7,543 nt of DNA from an uncultured Pirellulaceae bacterium (GCA_934255105.1 CAKQNH010000208.1:1-7543), one strand, 5' to 3'; shown: positions 1 through 5,817, numbered from the stretch's first letter. Notes: a model not told the origin generated them from the letters alone. Numbers and translations are program-made.

Positions 1-403
1 CATGCCAAGCCACATGCAGCTTGGCCAGCGACTGCAAGGCGAACTGGAGCCGCTGCGTGGAAGGGGCTTGTGGGTAATCGGCCGCCCCAGGCATCCACTG
101 CGTGAGCTCCCACAGACGCTGGCCATCGCTGGTAAACGACTTGCCTTGACGATTGCCGAAAATGGCAGGAATACTTTCCATGCCTTGTTGGCGAGCGACG
201 CGCATGGCGGAGTGAATGCGACTCAAACGCTCGGCATTCGGGTGCATTGTCGGCCAGCCACGCAGGGCGACGGGACCATGCGGCGACTGGCATTTCCAGA
301 TCCAAGCGCTGGAGAGTCCGCCGCTGGCCATGGCACCCAGGTGCAGCTCGTGTGGTGCAACCAGTTCTTGACGGATCACTTGTGGGATAAGATGGTGGTT
401 CAC
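1..403 (-). CDS. APH-like phosphotransferase family protein, 5' part (continues beyond left edge)
   Basis: The minus strand is open from position 403 to the window edge and encodes 134 residues of what looks like the N-lobe of an aminoglycoside-phosphotransferase/choline-kinase-type small-molecule kinase. A glycine/serine-rich nucleotide loop (GGLSSAWIWK, residues 28-37) is followed by a strand with ALRGWP (46-51), a helix (ERLSRIHSAMRVARQQG, 58-74), a hinge-like segment (LWELTQWMPG, 97-106) and a helix ending LAKLHVAWH (126-134). The catalytic loop and C-lobe lie outside the window. The start is the GTG at 403-401, the only usual start codon between the upstream in-frame stop (about 452) and the kinase fold; no clear Shine-Dalgarno precedes it. 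Arg48 sits where many kinases have the ATP-binding Lys, but the alignment was made by eye. The substrate cannot be told, and the name does not imply antibiotic resistance. The gene diverges from the zinc-ribbon gene across a 65-bp gap. Confidence 0.72.
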   Translation of the reverse strand, partial: MNHHLIPQVIRQELVAPHELHLGAMASGGLSSAWIWKCQSPHGPVALRGWPTMHPNAERLSRIHSAMRVARQQGMESIPAIFGNRQGKSFTSDGQRLWELTQWMPGAADYPQAPSTQRLQFALQSLAKLHVAWH

Positions 404-421
404 TGGGCATTTAGTCCGAAT

Positions 422-446
422 GGGAATCCGCAGGGGGGAATCCGCA
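422..446. repeat. 11-bp direct repeat in the divergent promoter gap
   Basis: GGGAATCCGCA occurs twice, at 422-432 and 436-446, with a 14-nt period, inside the 65-bp gap between the divergent APH-like gene and the zinc-ribbon gene. The copies are identical and joined by a short G-run. The position suits an operator or a replication-slippage duplication; nothing in the sequence decides between these. Confidence 0.5.
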
Positions 447-468
447 TGGCCTTAAGGGCACTAGCAAC

Positions 469-1161
469 ATGATTTTAGTCGGCACGATGAATTGGGCGAG
501 CACCCGCTCCAAGGGGCTGTTCCGTTGTCCAGAATGCGGCAATACGCAGAGTTTTCGCCTGCGCGCCTCGCGACCATTCCTGACGCTGTACTTTATCCCC
601 ATTCTGCCGATCGGCGGGCTGCAGGAGTACGTTGAATGCCGACACTGCAAAAACTCATATGAACCCGATATTCTAGCAGGCAACATGGCCACGACCCACT
701 TGAGTTCGAAGCCGGCGGCTAAGAGCCAGCCGGGCTCCTATCTCGACCTGGATTCCGCTGCGGCGAGCCGAGCGGTCGCCCCGTTTCGCGATGATCTGCT
801 GAAAGTCATCGCGCTGACCATGGTGGAAGACGGGCACGTGACCGAAGACGAAATTCGCAGGGCTCGCCACGTGTACGAAAACATGGTCCACAAAGAGCTC
901 TCGCGCGACGATTTGGGGCGGATGTGCGGCAGCGTGCAACAGCAGCGCCTCACCACGCTGAGTTTCCTGGCAACCGCTCGCGACCGGCGTAGTTTGGAAG
1001 AAAAGCTGCTCCTGATCCAGGCCCAGTTCGCGGTGAGCGGCGGCGATGGTCCCATCTCTCCGGGCCGACTACAAGCCTTGGTTAAAGCTCAGAAGCTGCT
1101 GGGGCTGGACGAGGGTGAATTCCAGCGTGCGATCTCGTCCACCGACCAATGGCTCACCTAA
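469..1161 (+). CDS. Zinc-ribbon protein with C-terminal TerB-like helical domain
   Basis: This 230-residue protein opens with a zinc ribbon: CPEC at 20-23 and CRHC at 57-60 form a four-cysteine site. Between them lies a hydrophobic strand pair (FLTLYFIPILPIGG, 37-50), the layout of the zinc-ribbon_15 type. A low-complexity linker (about 72-103) leads to an all-helical region (105-228). The segments VEDGHVTEDEIRRA and GGDGPISPGRLQALVKAQKLLGL in it recall the acidic DG-x-[IV]-[ST] helix starts of TerB-like domains. There is no signal peptide, and the 14-residue hydrophobic stretch is too short to be a convincing membrane anchor, so the protein is probably cytosolic. Start ATG 469 has AAGGG at 454-458, ten bases upstream; the next ATG (487) lacks such a signal, and the M-I-L-V-G-T opening fits the family. 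The function is unknown; TerB-like domains are linked to metal or stress sensing, which is only a hint here. Confidence 0.8.
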   Translation: MILVGTMNWASTRSKGLFRCPECGNTQSFRLRASRPFLTLYFIPILPIGGLQEYVECRHCKNSYEPDILAGNMATTHLSSKPAAKSQPGSYLDLDSAAASRAVAPFRDDLLKVIALTMVEDGHVTEDEIRRARHVYENMVHKELSRDDLGRMCGSVQQQRLTTLSFLATARDRRSLEEKLLLIQAQFAVSGGDGPISPGRLQALVKAQKLLGLDEGEFQRAISSTDQWLT

Positions 1162-1346
1162 CTGTCCAGCGTTGGAAGGGGAGATTTTCTGTCCCACTGC
1201 GAGAAAAGGGATTTAGCAAGCGATTTCCGACTTTCCGCAGAGTCCTGATGAATAACGCCTGGGTAAATCTGCCGGACTGTGTTGGAAGAGGCATACGCTA
1301 GGCCGCTTTCGCCACCTTAAACCCGCTATTGCCACGCAGTGCAACC
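1162..1346. other. Intergenic region without recognisable features
   Basis: Together with the promoter candidate after it, this forms the 254-bp gap between the zinc-ribbon gene and the UVR-motif gene. I see no good ORF, hairpin terminator or structured RNA. The only open stretch with an ATG (1248) encodes 17 residues and lacks a ribosome binding site. Confidence 0.5.
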
Positions 1347-1374
1347 TTCACCATTGCGAACTGTTTGCTATACT
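1347..1374 (+). promoter_or_regulatory. Putative sigma70-type promoter with extended -10
   Basis: TATACT at 1369-1374 is preceded by TG at 1366-1367, giving an extended -10 (TGnTATACT). TTCACC at 1347-1352 is a four-of-six match to TTGACA with a 16-bp spacer. Transcription would start near 1381, about 35 nt before the ATG of the UVR-motif gene, which has AGGGGG at 1400-1405 as ribosome binding site. Planctomycete promoter rules are poorly known, so this rests only on consensus resemblance. Confidence 0.4.
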
Positions 1375-1415
1375 AGCCGTTGTAAGCTAAGGTTTTCCTA
1401 GGGGGACTAACCGAC

Positions 1416-2141
1416 ATGAGTTCGGATCTTGATTATTTGCTAAACGATTGGCCCTACGAGCCCGATTCACTGTGCGCGCGGCTGATCAAAGCCGGCGACG
1501 GGCGGGATTTGATCCAGTTGCGGATCGACCTGGGGATTCTACAGTTGGAAACGCATGGCCGCCCCGATGGTCAGCGTCCAGAAGGGCATGATACGCTGCT
1601 AGATTGTTTGTCAAAACAAGAGGCAGTAGACCCCGATTTCGAGCTCGACGATGCCACTTGCCTGGAAGTCGACCGCGAGTTCGTACAGTTCTATCACCGT
1701 CGCGTAGCGTGGCTGCGCCTGCAGCGATTCGAACGGGCCGTCCAGGACGCCGACCACACGTTGGCGTTGATGGATTTTTGCCGCGAACACTCGCCATGCG
1801 AAGACTGGACGCTGCAGCATGAGCAGCACCGCGCTTTTGTGCTGTTCCATCGCACCCAAGCCTCTGCGCTGCAGGCCATCGAGGAGCAAGCGCCCGAGGA
1901 CGCTGTCGAAGCGATCAATGATGGGCTCGATTTGATCGAAGAGAACTTCGTCGAGATGGGCTGGGAAGAGCACTTCGAATCGGACGAATTGGTAGAGCGA
2001 CTTGTGGAACTGCGCGAGTCGCTACGCAACGATTTTTCGATCGAGAAGACGCTCAACGAACAGTTGGCCGACGCGGTCGCCAGCGAGCAATACGAATTGG
2101 CGGCCCGCCTGCGCGATCAAATGTCTCAACGCGGGACCTAG
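1416..2141 (+). CDS. UVR (UvrB/UvrC) motif-containing protein
   Basis: The last 30 residues of this 241-residue acidic protein (about 210-238, containing LNEQLADAVASEQYELAARL followed by RD) match the UVR motif. This is the helical hairpin by which UvrB and UvrC contact each other, also found in McsA and ClpC-type proteins. The rest is not a nuclease or helicase. An N-terminal part (1-60) contains DLIQLRIDLGILQLETHGRP followed by DGQRP, a segment that looks conserved. A mainly helical middle (about 85-205, FVQFYHRRVAWLRLQRFERA onward) resembles TPR-like paired helices with many Glu/Asp. The ATG at 1416 is supported by AGGGGG ten bases upstream and by the promoter candidate. The gene appears monocistronic and ends before a tandem REP-like hairpin cluster. 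I recall planctomycete proteins of this layout, but their role is not known to me. UVR suggests a protein-protein adaptor; involvement in excision repair should not be assumed. Confidence 0.8.
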   Translation: MSSDLDYLLNDWPYEPDSLCARLIKAGDGRDLIQLRIDLGILQLETHGRPDGQRPEGHDTLLDCLSKQEAVDPDFELDDATCLEVDREFVQFYHRRVAWLRLQRFERAVQDADHTLALMDFCREHSPCEDWTLQHEQHRAFVLFHRTQASALQAIEEQAPEDAVEAINDGLDLIEENFVEMGWEEHFESDELVERLVELRESLRNDFSIEKTLNEQLADAVASEQYELAARLRDQMSQRGT

Positions 2142-2160
2142 CCAAGCTGCGCATGCTGGA

Positions 2161-2237
2161 AACGGGCAGGAGTGCCCGTTCTACGAGGGATCAAACGGGC
2201 AGGAGTGCCCGTTCTACGGAAAGTATGGGCAGGAGTG
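2161..2237 (-). repeat. Tandem REP-like hairpins with GTAG head (two intact copies, one decayed)
   Basis: Two perfect hairpins occupy 2161-2180 and 2194-2213, each with 8-bp arms AACGGGCA and TGCCCGTT around loop GGAG. Each is followed by CTAC (2181-2184 and 2214-2217). Read on the minus strand, each unit is therefore GTAG directly before a palindrome, the architecture of REP sequences recognised by REP-associated tyrosine transposases. The units are head-to-tail with a 33-nt period. A third remnant, GGGCAGGAGTG at 2227-2237, has lost the second arm. The cluster fills the 106-bp convergent gap between the UVR-motif gene and the secreted-protein gene, so it may also act as a two-way transcription barrier. 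There is no T-run, so it is not a standard intrinsic terminator. Calling it REP is structural analogy. Confidence 0.85.
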
Positions 2238-2247
2238 TATACGCCAC

Positions 2248-3009
2248 TCAACGCTCCCCTAACGGTGGGACTGTAGGATAGCCACCGTCGTACCAGGGTT
2301 CGTTGTTGTAGGTCGGCGTGAGCGGGAAGCCTCGCGATCCATTGGGGGCGTAACCGCTTGGTCCCTGCCCTCCACTGGGATACCCTCCCCAACCACCGGG
2401 CCCAGAGGGCTGCTGGCCGGGGTAGCCCGGACCGGGGTGCCCTGGCGCGTCATAGCGCCCCCCACCGTATCCTCCGCCATTGCCAGGTCGCGATGGGGGC
2501 TGACCTCCCGCGTAGCCGCCCCAATTCCCGCCCCCTACGCCGAACTGGAAAGAGCCGTTGGTTATCCCGTAGGGAGCCTGAGGGCCCCAGGCATCGTACG
2601 GCACCGCATAGGGCCGGAAGGGGAATCGCCATTGCTCATACGGGACGACTGGCTGCCCCCATTGCTCGACGATGTGCATATTATCCGCCGACTGCCCAGC
2701 CTGTAGAGTGCTGCGAAAGTGCCGGTAGCCGCTACGACTGAAGTCTTGGCGGTAGGGAGAAATCGGTTGCTCCCCCTGCGCGTATTGATCGACGCGCTGC
2801 CCGGTCTGCGGACTGTGAGTATAGGAGGACTCCCAAGTCATCCAGTCGTCTGCCCGCAGCGAGGCGGCCAGCGTTGACAATATGAGTGCCGGCAGCCAAA
2901 CGCCGCTAGACAAACGGGGGCAGAAATGCAGGGTGTTGTGAGTTGGTTTTCGCATAGCTTCCAGCATAATTGCCGGCGGCTGCGCGCACGACTTTTGCAT
3001 CGCTTTCAT
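2248..3009 (-). CDS. Secreted Gly/Pro/Tyr-rich protein of unknown function
   Basis: From the first ATG this is 253 residues. A signal peptide is visible: basic n-region, hydrophobic core GVWLPALILSTLAASL and probable cleavage after SLRA, before DDW (about residue 53). The start is uncertain. The ATG at 2955 (residue 19, MRKPTHNTLHF) gives a normal 35-residue signal peptide, while the 3009 start overlaps a small upstream ORF as ATGA. The mature part has a non-repetitive block (about 54-150) with SGYRHFRSTLQAGQSADNMH, then VEQWG, PYEQWRFPFRPYAVPYDAWG. After this comes a low-complexity tail (about 155-235) rich in GGG, GGYGGG, PGPGYPG and SGPGG runs, ending with a Tyr/Pro-rich stretch. The block resembles exported planctomycete proteins of unknown function as I remember them. 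The tail suggests a flexible or cell-surface role, but no catalytic motif or anchor is visible. It converges on the UVR-motif gene across the REP-like cluster. Confidence 0.72.
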   Translation of the reverse strand: MKAMQKSCAQPPAIMLEAMRKPTHNTLHFCPRLSSGVWLPALILSTLAASLRADDWMTWESSYTHSPQTGQRVDQYAQGEQPISPYRQDFSRSGYRHFRSTLQAGQSADNMHIVEQWGQPVVPYEQWRFPFRPYAVPYDAWGPQAPYGITNGSFQFGVGGGNWGGYAGGQPPSRPGNGGGYGGGRYDAPGHPGPGYPGQQPSGPGGWGGYPSGGQGPSGYAPNGSRGFPLTPTYNNEPWYDGGYPTVPPLGER

Positions 3010-3191
3010 GCATTTGACTCTGTCTCCGCTTCCGATTGGGAGGATCGCAACGATTCTGCGGACAGTCCCCTAACCAGATAATCTACAAGTCCTGCCTGCT
3101 CCGGAGAATGATTTGCAGTTATCATGTGGAGGCAGTTAATCAGTTCGGCTAAAGTGGCTAATGTGGCTCGACGCTCCGCGTCGGCATTCAC
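3006..3191 (-). CDS. Possible small protein (61 aa), N-terminus partly from a repeat element
   Basis: This short open frame starts at GTG 3191-3189 and ends in TGA that overlaps the first ATG of the secreted-protein gene as ATGA, a typical translational-coupling arrangement. Residues after about 12 (LATLAELINCLHM, then ITANHSPEQAGLVDYLVRGL) show an amphipathic helical pattern with hydrophobic residues every 3-4 positions, unlike random translation. The first part (N-A-D-A-E-R-R-A-T-L) is encoded by the left 24-bp end of the repeat element at 3160-3183, so the start may have been acquired with the repeat. An inner ATG at 3125 (residue 23) would leave 39 residues. No good ribosome binding site precedes either start. 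It could equally be the remnant of an older gene or a chance frame in the leader of the secreted-protein gene. I do not recognise a family. Confidence 0.35.
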   Translation of the reverse strand: MNADAERRATLATLAELINCLHMITANHSPEQAGLVDYLVRGLSAESLRSSQSEAETESNA

Positions 3192-3259
3192 AAAATCACC
3201 AGATCCACCAAATCACCAGCCCTGTGACTCGCTAACGACGCGGAGCGTCGAGCCACATT
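3160..3259. repeat. Inverted-repeat element, copy 1 (upstream of panD)
   Basis: The two 24-bp ends, 3160-3183 and 3236-3259, are exact reverse complements. Each end reads AATGTGGCT followed by a small hairpin (CGACGC, loop TCC, GCGTCG), so each can fold alone and both can pair with each other. The 52-bp centre is unrelated to that of copy 2 and contains AAATCACCAG twice (3193-3202 and 3210-3219). The GTGG tetranucleotide two bases before the inner palindrome recalls a REP head, and an inverted pair recalls a BIME. No target-site duplication is evident. The element encodes no protein of its own; it overlaps the 5' end of the 61-aa frame and ends 35 bp before panD. Confidence 0.9.
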
Positions 3260-3294
3260 GTCACTCCCCATAGCACCCCTCACCCTCAAAATCA

Positions 3295-3717
3295 ATGTAT
3301 AGAAAATTCCTGCGTTCCAAGATCCACCGCGCCACGATCACTCAAGCCGATTTGGACTACGAGGGCTCGTTGACGCTGCCACCGAATTTGATGCGTGCGG
3401 CTGACATCCAAGCTTATGAAGCGGTACAGGTCTGGAACGTCACTCGCGGAACGCGGCTCGAGACATATGCCATCGCGGGCGAGGAAGGCAGCTTGGATAT
3501 TTGCGCCAACGGAGCTGCCGCGCATTTGATTCATCCAGGCGATGTGGTCATTGTGGCCACGTTTAGCTTTCTAGTAGACGCACGCGAGGAATCGTCGCTG
3601 ATCGAACCCAAAGTGGTCTTCGTCGACAGTGAGAACCATATGATTCGTATCGGCAAAGAGCTTCCTGGGCCTCGCCGGCGTGGCGTTTCCAGCGCAAAGA
3701 CCGACAGTTGCTGCTGA
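3295..3717 (+). CDS. panD: Aspartate 1-decarboxylase (pyruvoyl-dependent)
   Basis: The enzyme converts L-aspartate to beta-alanine for pantothenate and coenzyme A synthesis; it is a cytosolic tetramer with a pyruvoyl group made by self-cleavage. The processing site is clear: Y22-E23-G24-S25, with cleavage expected between Gly24 and Ser25. The known active-site positions of the E. coli enzyme are matched: Lys9, His11, Trp47, Arg54, Thr57, Tyr58, Asn72 and the NGAAAH segment (72-77). At 140 residues it is somewhat longer than the 126-residue E. coli protein. The extra is a C-terminal tail with PGPRRRG and a final SCC. The ATG at 3295 aligns with the family start, yet no Shine-Dalgarno is present; the leader before it is C-rich. 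No other pan gene is adjacent. The gene stands alone between two inverted-repeat elements, and copy 1 lies in its leader or promoter region. Confidence 0.96.
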   Translation: MYRKFLRSKIHRATITQADLDYEGSLTLPPNLMRAADIQAYEAVQVWNVTRGTRLETYAIAGEEGSLDICANGAAAHLIHPGDVVIVATFSFLVDAREESSLIEPKVVFVDSENHMIRIGKELPGPRRRGVSSAKTDSCC

Positions 3718-3728
3718 GCAATGCAATT

Positions 3729-3835
3729 AATGTGGCTCGACGCTCCGCGTCGTTGGCGGCGCTATTAAATTAATTGGCGGCGCTATTGGTTTTTTATGGT
3801 TCTCTGAATACCGACGCGGAGCGTCGAGCCACATT
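3729..3835. repeat. Inverted-repeat element, copy 2 (between panD and argS)
   Basis: The 24-bp ends 3729-3752 and 3812-3835 are exact reverse complements of each other and identical to the ends of copy 1 (AATGTGGCT plus the CGACGC/TCC/GCGTCG hairpin). The 59-bp centre differs entirely from copy 1. The element fills 107 of the 126 bp between the convergent stops of panD (3717) and argS (3844). It could thus serve as a two-way termination or RNA-end-protecting structure, although no T-run follows the hairpins directly. Confidence 0.9.
3753..3787. repeat. 14-bp direct repeat inside repeat element copy 2
   Basis: TTGGCGGCGCTATT occurs at 3753-3766 and 3774-3787, separated by AAATTAA (period 21 nt). 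The centre of copy 1 also carries its own, different direct repeat (AAATCACCAG, period 17). This suggests that the centres grow or change by local duplication while the ends stay fixed. Confidence 0.8.
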
Positions 3836-3843
3836 GAAGGCGA

Positions 3844-5817
3844 CTACATCCGCTCGACGACTTCGATACCTAGCAGTGCTAGCCCCTGCGTCAGCACGCA
3901 TACAGCCGCGTGGCAGATCAGCAGGCGACTGCGCTGAAGCTCTTGGTCTTCGGTGTTGAGCACGGGGCATTGGTCAAAGAAGATAGCGAACTGCTTGGCC
4001 ACTCCGAATAGATAGGTGGCTAATACGCTGGGATAATATTCTTCGACCGTTTGGTGCAGCGCATCTTCAAACTGCAAGAGCTGCAAGGCCAGATCGCGCT
4101 CGGCCGGGTGCTGCAATTGAACTGAAATGCTGCCTAGCACGTCTCGATCGAGCTCGACGCCGCTTTTCCGCAAAATGTTTTTGGCTCGAGCGACCATGTA
4201 CTGGATATAGGCCGAGGTGTTGCCTTCGAGCTGGACCATCTTCTTAATATCGAACTCGTAGTCGCTGGTCCGATTGTGCGATAGGTCCGCATATTTAATT
4301 GCTCCCAACCCCACCACGCCAGCCACGTGCCGCTGCTGTTCGCTGCTCATCTCCACGCCGGCTTTCTGCAAACGCTGTGGATTGCAGACCGCCTGGTAGG
4401 CGCGCTCAATGGCTTCATCGAGCAGCGTTTCCAAACCTACGACGGTGCCGCTGCGAGTCTTAAACGGTTTGCCGTCGGGGCCGAGCACCGTACCAAAGCT
4501 GATGTGGTGCAATTCCAACTGGTCGTAGCCCATGGCGCGTGCGGTTGCGAACAGTTTGGAGAAATGTTCGCTTTGCCGGTGGTCAACGACGTACAAAATT
4601 ACATCGGGATGGAAGTGCTCAACGCGATACTGAATGGTAGCGATATCGGTGGTGGCATATAGAAAAGCGCCGTCGCGCTTGCGGACCAGCATGGGCGCGT
4701 CGAAGCCTTCTAGGAAGATGCACACGGCCCCTTCGCTCTCGACGGCCAGACCGCTGCGCTGCAATTCATCGACCACATCCGCCAGCATAGGTTGGTAAAA
4801 ACTCTCGCCGTAGGTAACGTCGAACTCGACGCCCAGACGCCGGTAGACCGTTTCAATTTCAGTGATAGCCTGCGGCAGGAATTGTTCCCAGAGGGCTAAA
4901 CTATCGGGATCTGCTGCGTGCAATTTGGCCGTTTCCAACTGGGCATTCAGCTCTAGGTTGGGGTGCTTTCTGGCTAAGCGCAGAAGGCTGGGGTCCTGCT
5001 CGACCGAAGCGACCTTTTCCACCAAACCGTACTGTGCTTCTTCGGCCGCGCGAAGCTCTTTGTCCGCTTGCTTAAGATCCGCCTTGTGCTGTGCGGCTAG
5101 CTTGGGCGTGAGCTGCTCGGCGGCGGTTTGCTTAAGGCGGGCTACCTTCTCTTGGGCGCGCTTGACCTCTTCGTGGGCGGCGGCCACCTTAGGCTCTGCC
5201 GCTTGGTAGGCGATGATCTGCTGTACCAGACGGTAGAGGCGGCTGAGTTCGGCTACTGGCTCGCGGGCATAGGCGGCCGCGTCGACGAAGTGCTTGTAGC
5301 CGTAAATGATCATGCCAAACTGTGTTCCCCAATCACCCAAGTGATTATCGGAAATCACAGCGTGGCCAAGAAAACGCAAAATTCGGTTTAGCGCATCGCC
5401 GATCACCGTCGAACGGATATGCCCGACGTGCATCGGCTTGGCCACGTTGGGGGCCGAATAGTCGATGACATATTTGCGCGGTGCGACGCGGTCTACACCC
5501 AGCCGATCGTCACCCACGACGGACTGCAACTGCTCGGCCAGGAACTCATCCTTGAGCCGCAGGTTGATGAAGCCGGGACCCGCGATCTCGGGCGGGTGAC
5601 AAATGTCATCAACCCGCACTTGATCGACCAAGCGCGCAGCGATGTCCAGTGGTTTCATCTCCAGCGTTTTTTGCAACGGCATGGCGATATTGGCTTGGTA
5701 GTCGCCATGTCGTGGATCGCGGGCCAAGGTGACCCGCTGCGCGTGCAGCGCGGGCTCGGCTACCCAGCCAGTGAGCGCTTGTTCGAATCGTCCACGAAGC
5801 AGAGACAGAAGTTGCAT
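3844..5817 (-). CDS. argS: Arginine--tRNA ligase
   Basis: This class I aminoacyl-tRNA synthetase charges tRNA-Arg with arginine using ATP in the cytosol. The 657 residues show the ArgRS N-terminal tRNA-contacting domain (about 1-110, with GDYQANIAM and GPGFINLRL) and the HIGH-type motif in SAPNVAKPMHVGHIRSTVIG (121-140, HVGH 130-133). They also show LGDWGTQFG (160-168), YATTDIATIQYR (387-398) and the KMSK-equivalent GKPFKTRSGTVV (449-460), which in ArgRS is naturally degenerate. The DALR anticodon-binding domain (about 535-657) ends in the expected LLGIEVVERM. It is longer than the 577-residue E. coli enzyme mainly because of a charged helical insertion at about 205-300. The ATG at 5817 fits the family start; the ribosome binding site is weak. 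It lies 48 bp downstream of rsfS on the same strand, so co-transcription is likely. The insertion spoils no catalytic motif. Confidence 0.97.
   Translation of the reverse strand: MQLLSLLRGRFEQALTGWVAEPALHAQRVTLARDPRHGDYQANIAMPLQKTLEMKPLDIAARLVDQVRVDDICHPPEIAGPGFINLRLKDEFLAEQLQSVVGDDRLGVDRVAPRKYVIDYSAPNVAKPMHVGHIRSTVIGDALNRILRFLGHAVISDNHLGDWGTQFGMIIYGYKHFVDAAAYAREPVAELSRLYRLVQQIIAYQAAEPKVAAAHEEVKRAQEKVARLKQTAAEQLTPKLAAQHKADLKQADKELRAAEEAQYGLVEKVASVEQDPSLLRLARKHPNLELNAQLETAKLHAADPDSLALWEQFLPQAITEIETVYRRLGVEFDVTYGESFYQPMLADVVDELQRSGLAVESEGAVCIFLEGFDAPMLVRKRDGAFLYATTDIATIQYRVEHFHPDVILYVVDHRQSEHFSKLFATARAMGYDQLELHHISFGTVLGPDGKPFKTRSGTVVGLETLLDEAIERAYQAVCNPQRLQKAGVEMSSEQQRHVAGVVGLGAIKYADLSHNRTSDYEFDIKKMVQLEGNTSAYIQYMVARAKNILRKSGVELDRDVLGSISVQLQHPAERDLALQLLQFEDALHQTVEEYYPSVLATYLFGVAKQFAIFFDQCPVLNTEDQELQRSRLLICHAAVCVLTQGLALLGIEVVERM

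Noticed and set aside
2..472. 156-residue plus-strand open frame at the left edge
   Set aside because: It lies opposite the APH-like gene, whose minus-strand translation shows coherent kinase motifs; the plus-strand translation shows no family resemblance.
1248..1301. 17-codon ORF in the gap before the UVR-motif gene
   Set aside because: Too short, no ribosome binding site and no recognisable peptide.
1486..2056. Several overlapping frames opposite and within the UVR-motif gene
   Set aside because: All are shadows of the gene, with Ser/Arg-rich translations and no family motifs.
2161..2237. Possible short CRISPR array (33-nt period)
   Set aside because: The repeated unit is itself nearly the whole period, the intervening sequence is only about 9-13 nt, and there are no cas genes.
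3774..3959. 61-residue plus-strand open frame
   Set aside because: It is made of the copy-2 repeat element plus antisense of the argS 3' end; no independent coding signal.
4862..5209. Long plus-strand open frame antisense to argS
   Set aside because: It mirrors the Ala/Glu/Lys-rich coiled insertion; long antisense frames are expected opposite such codon composition.
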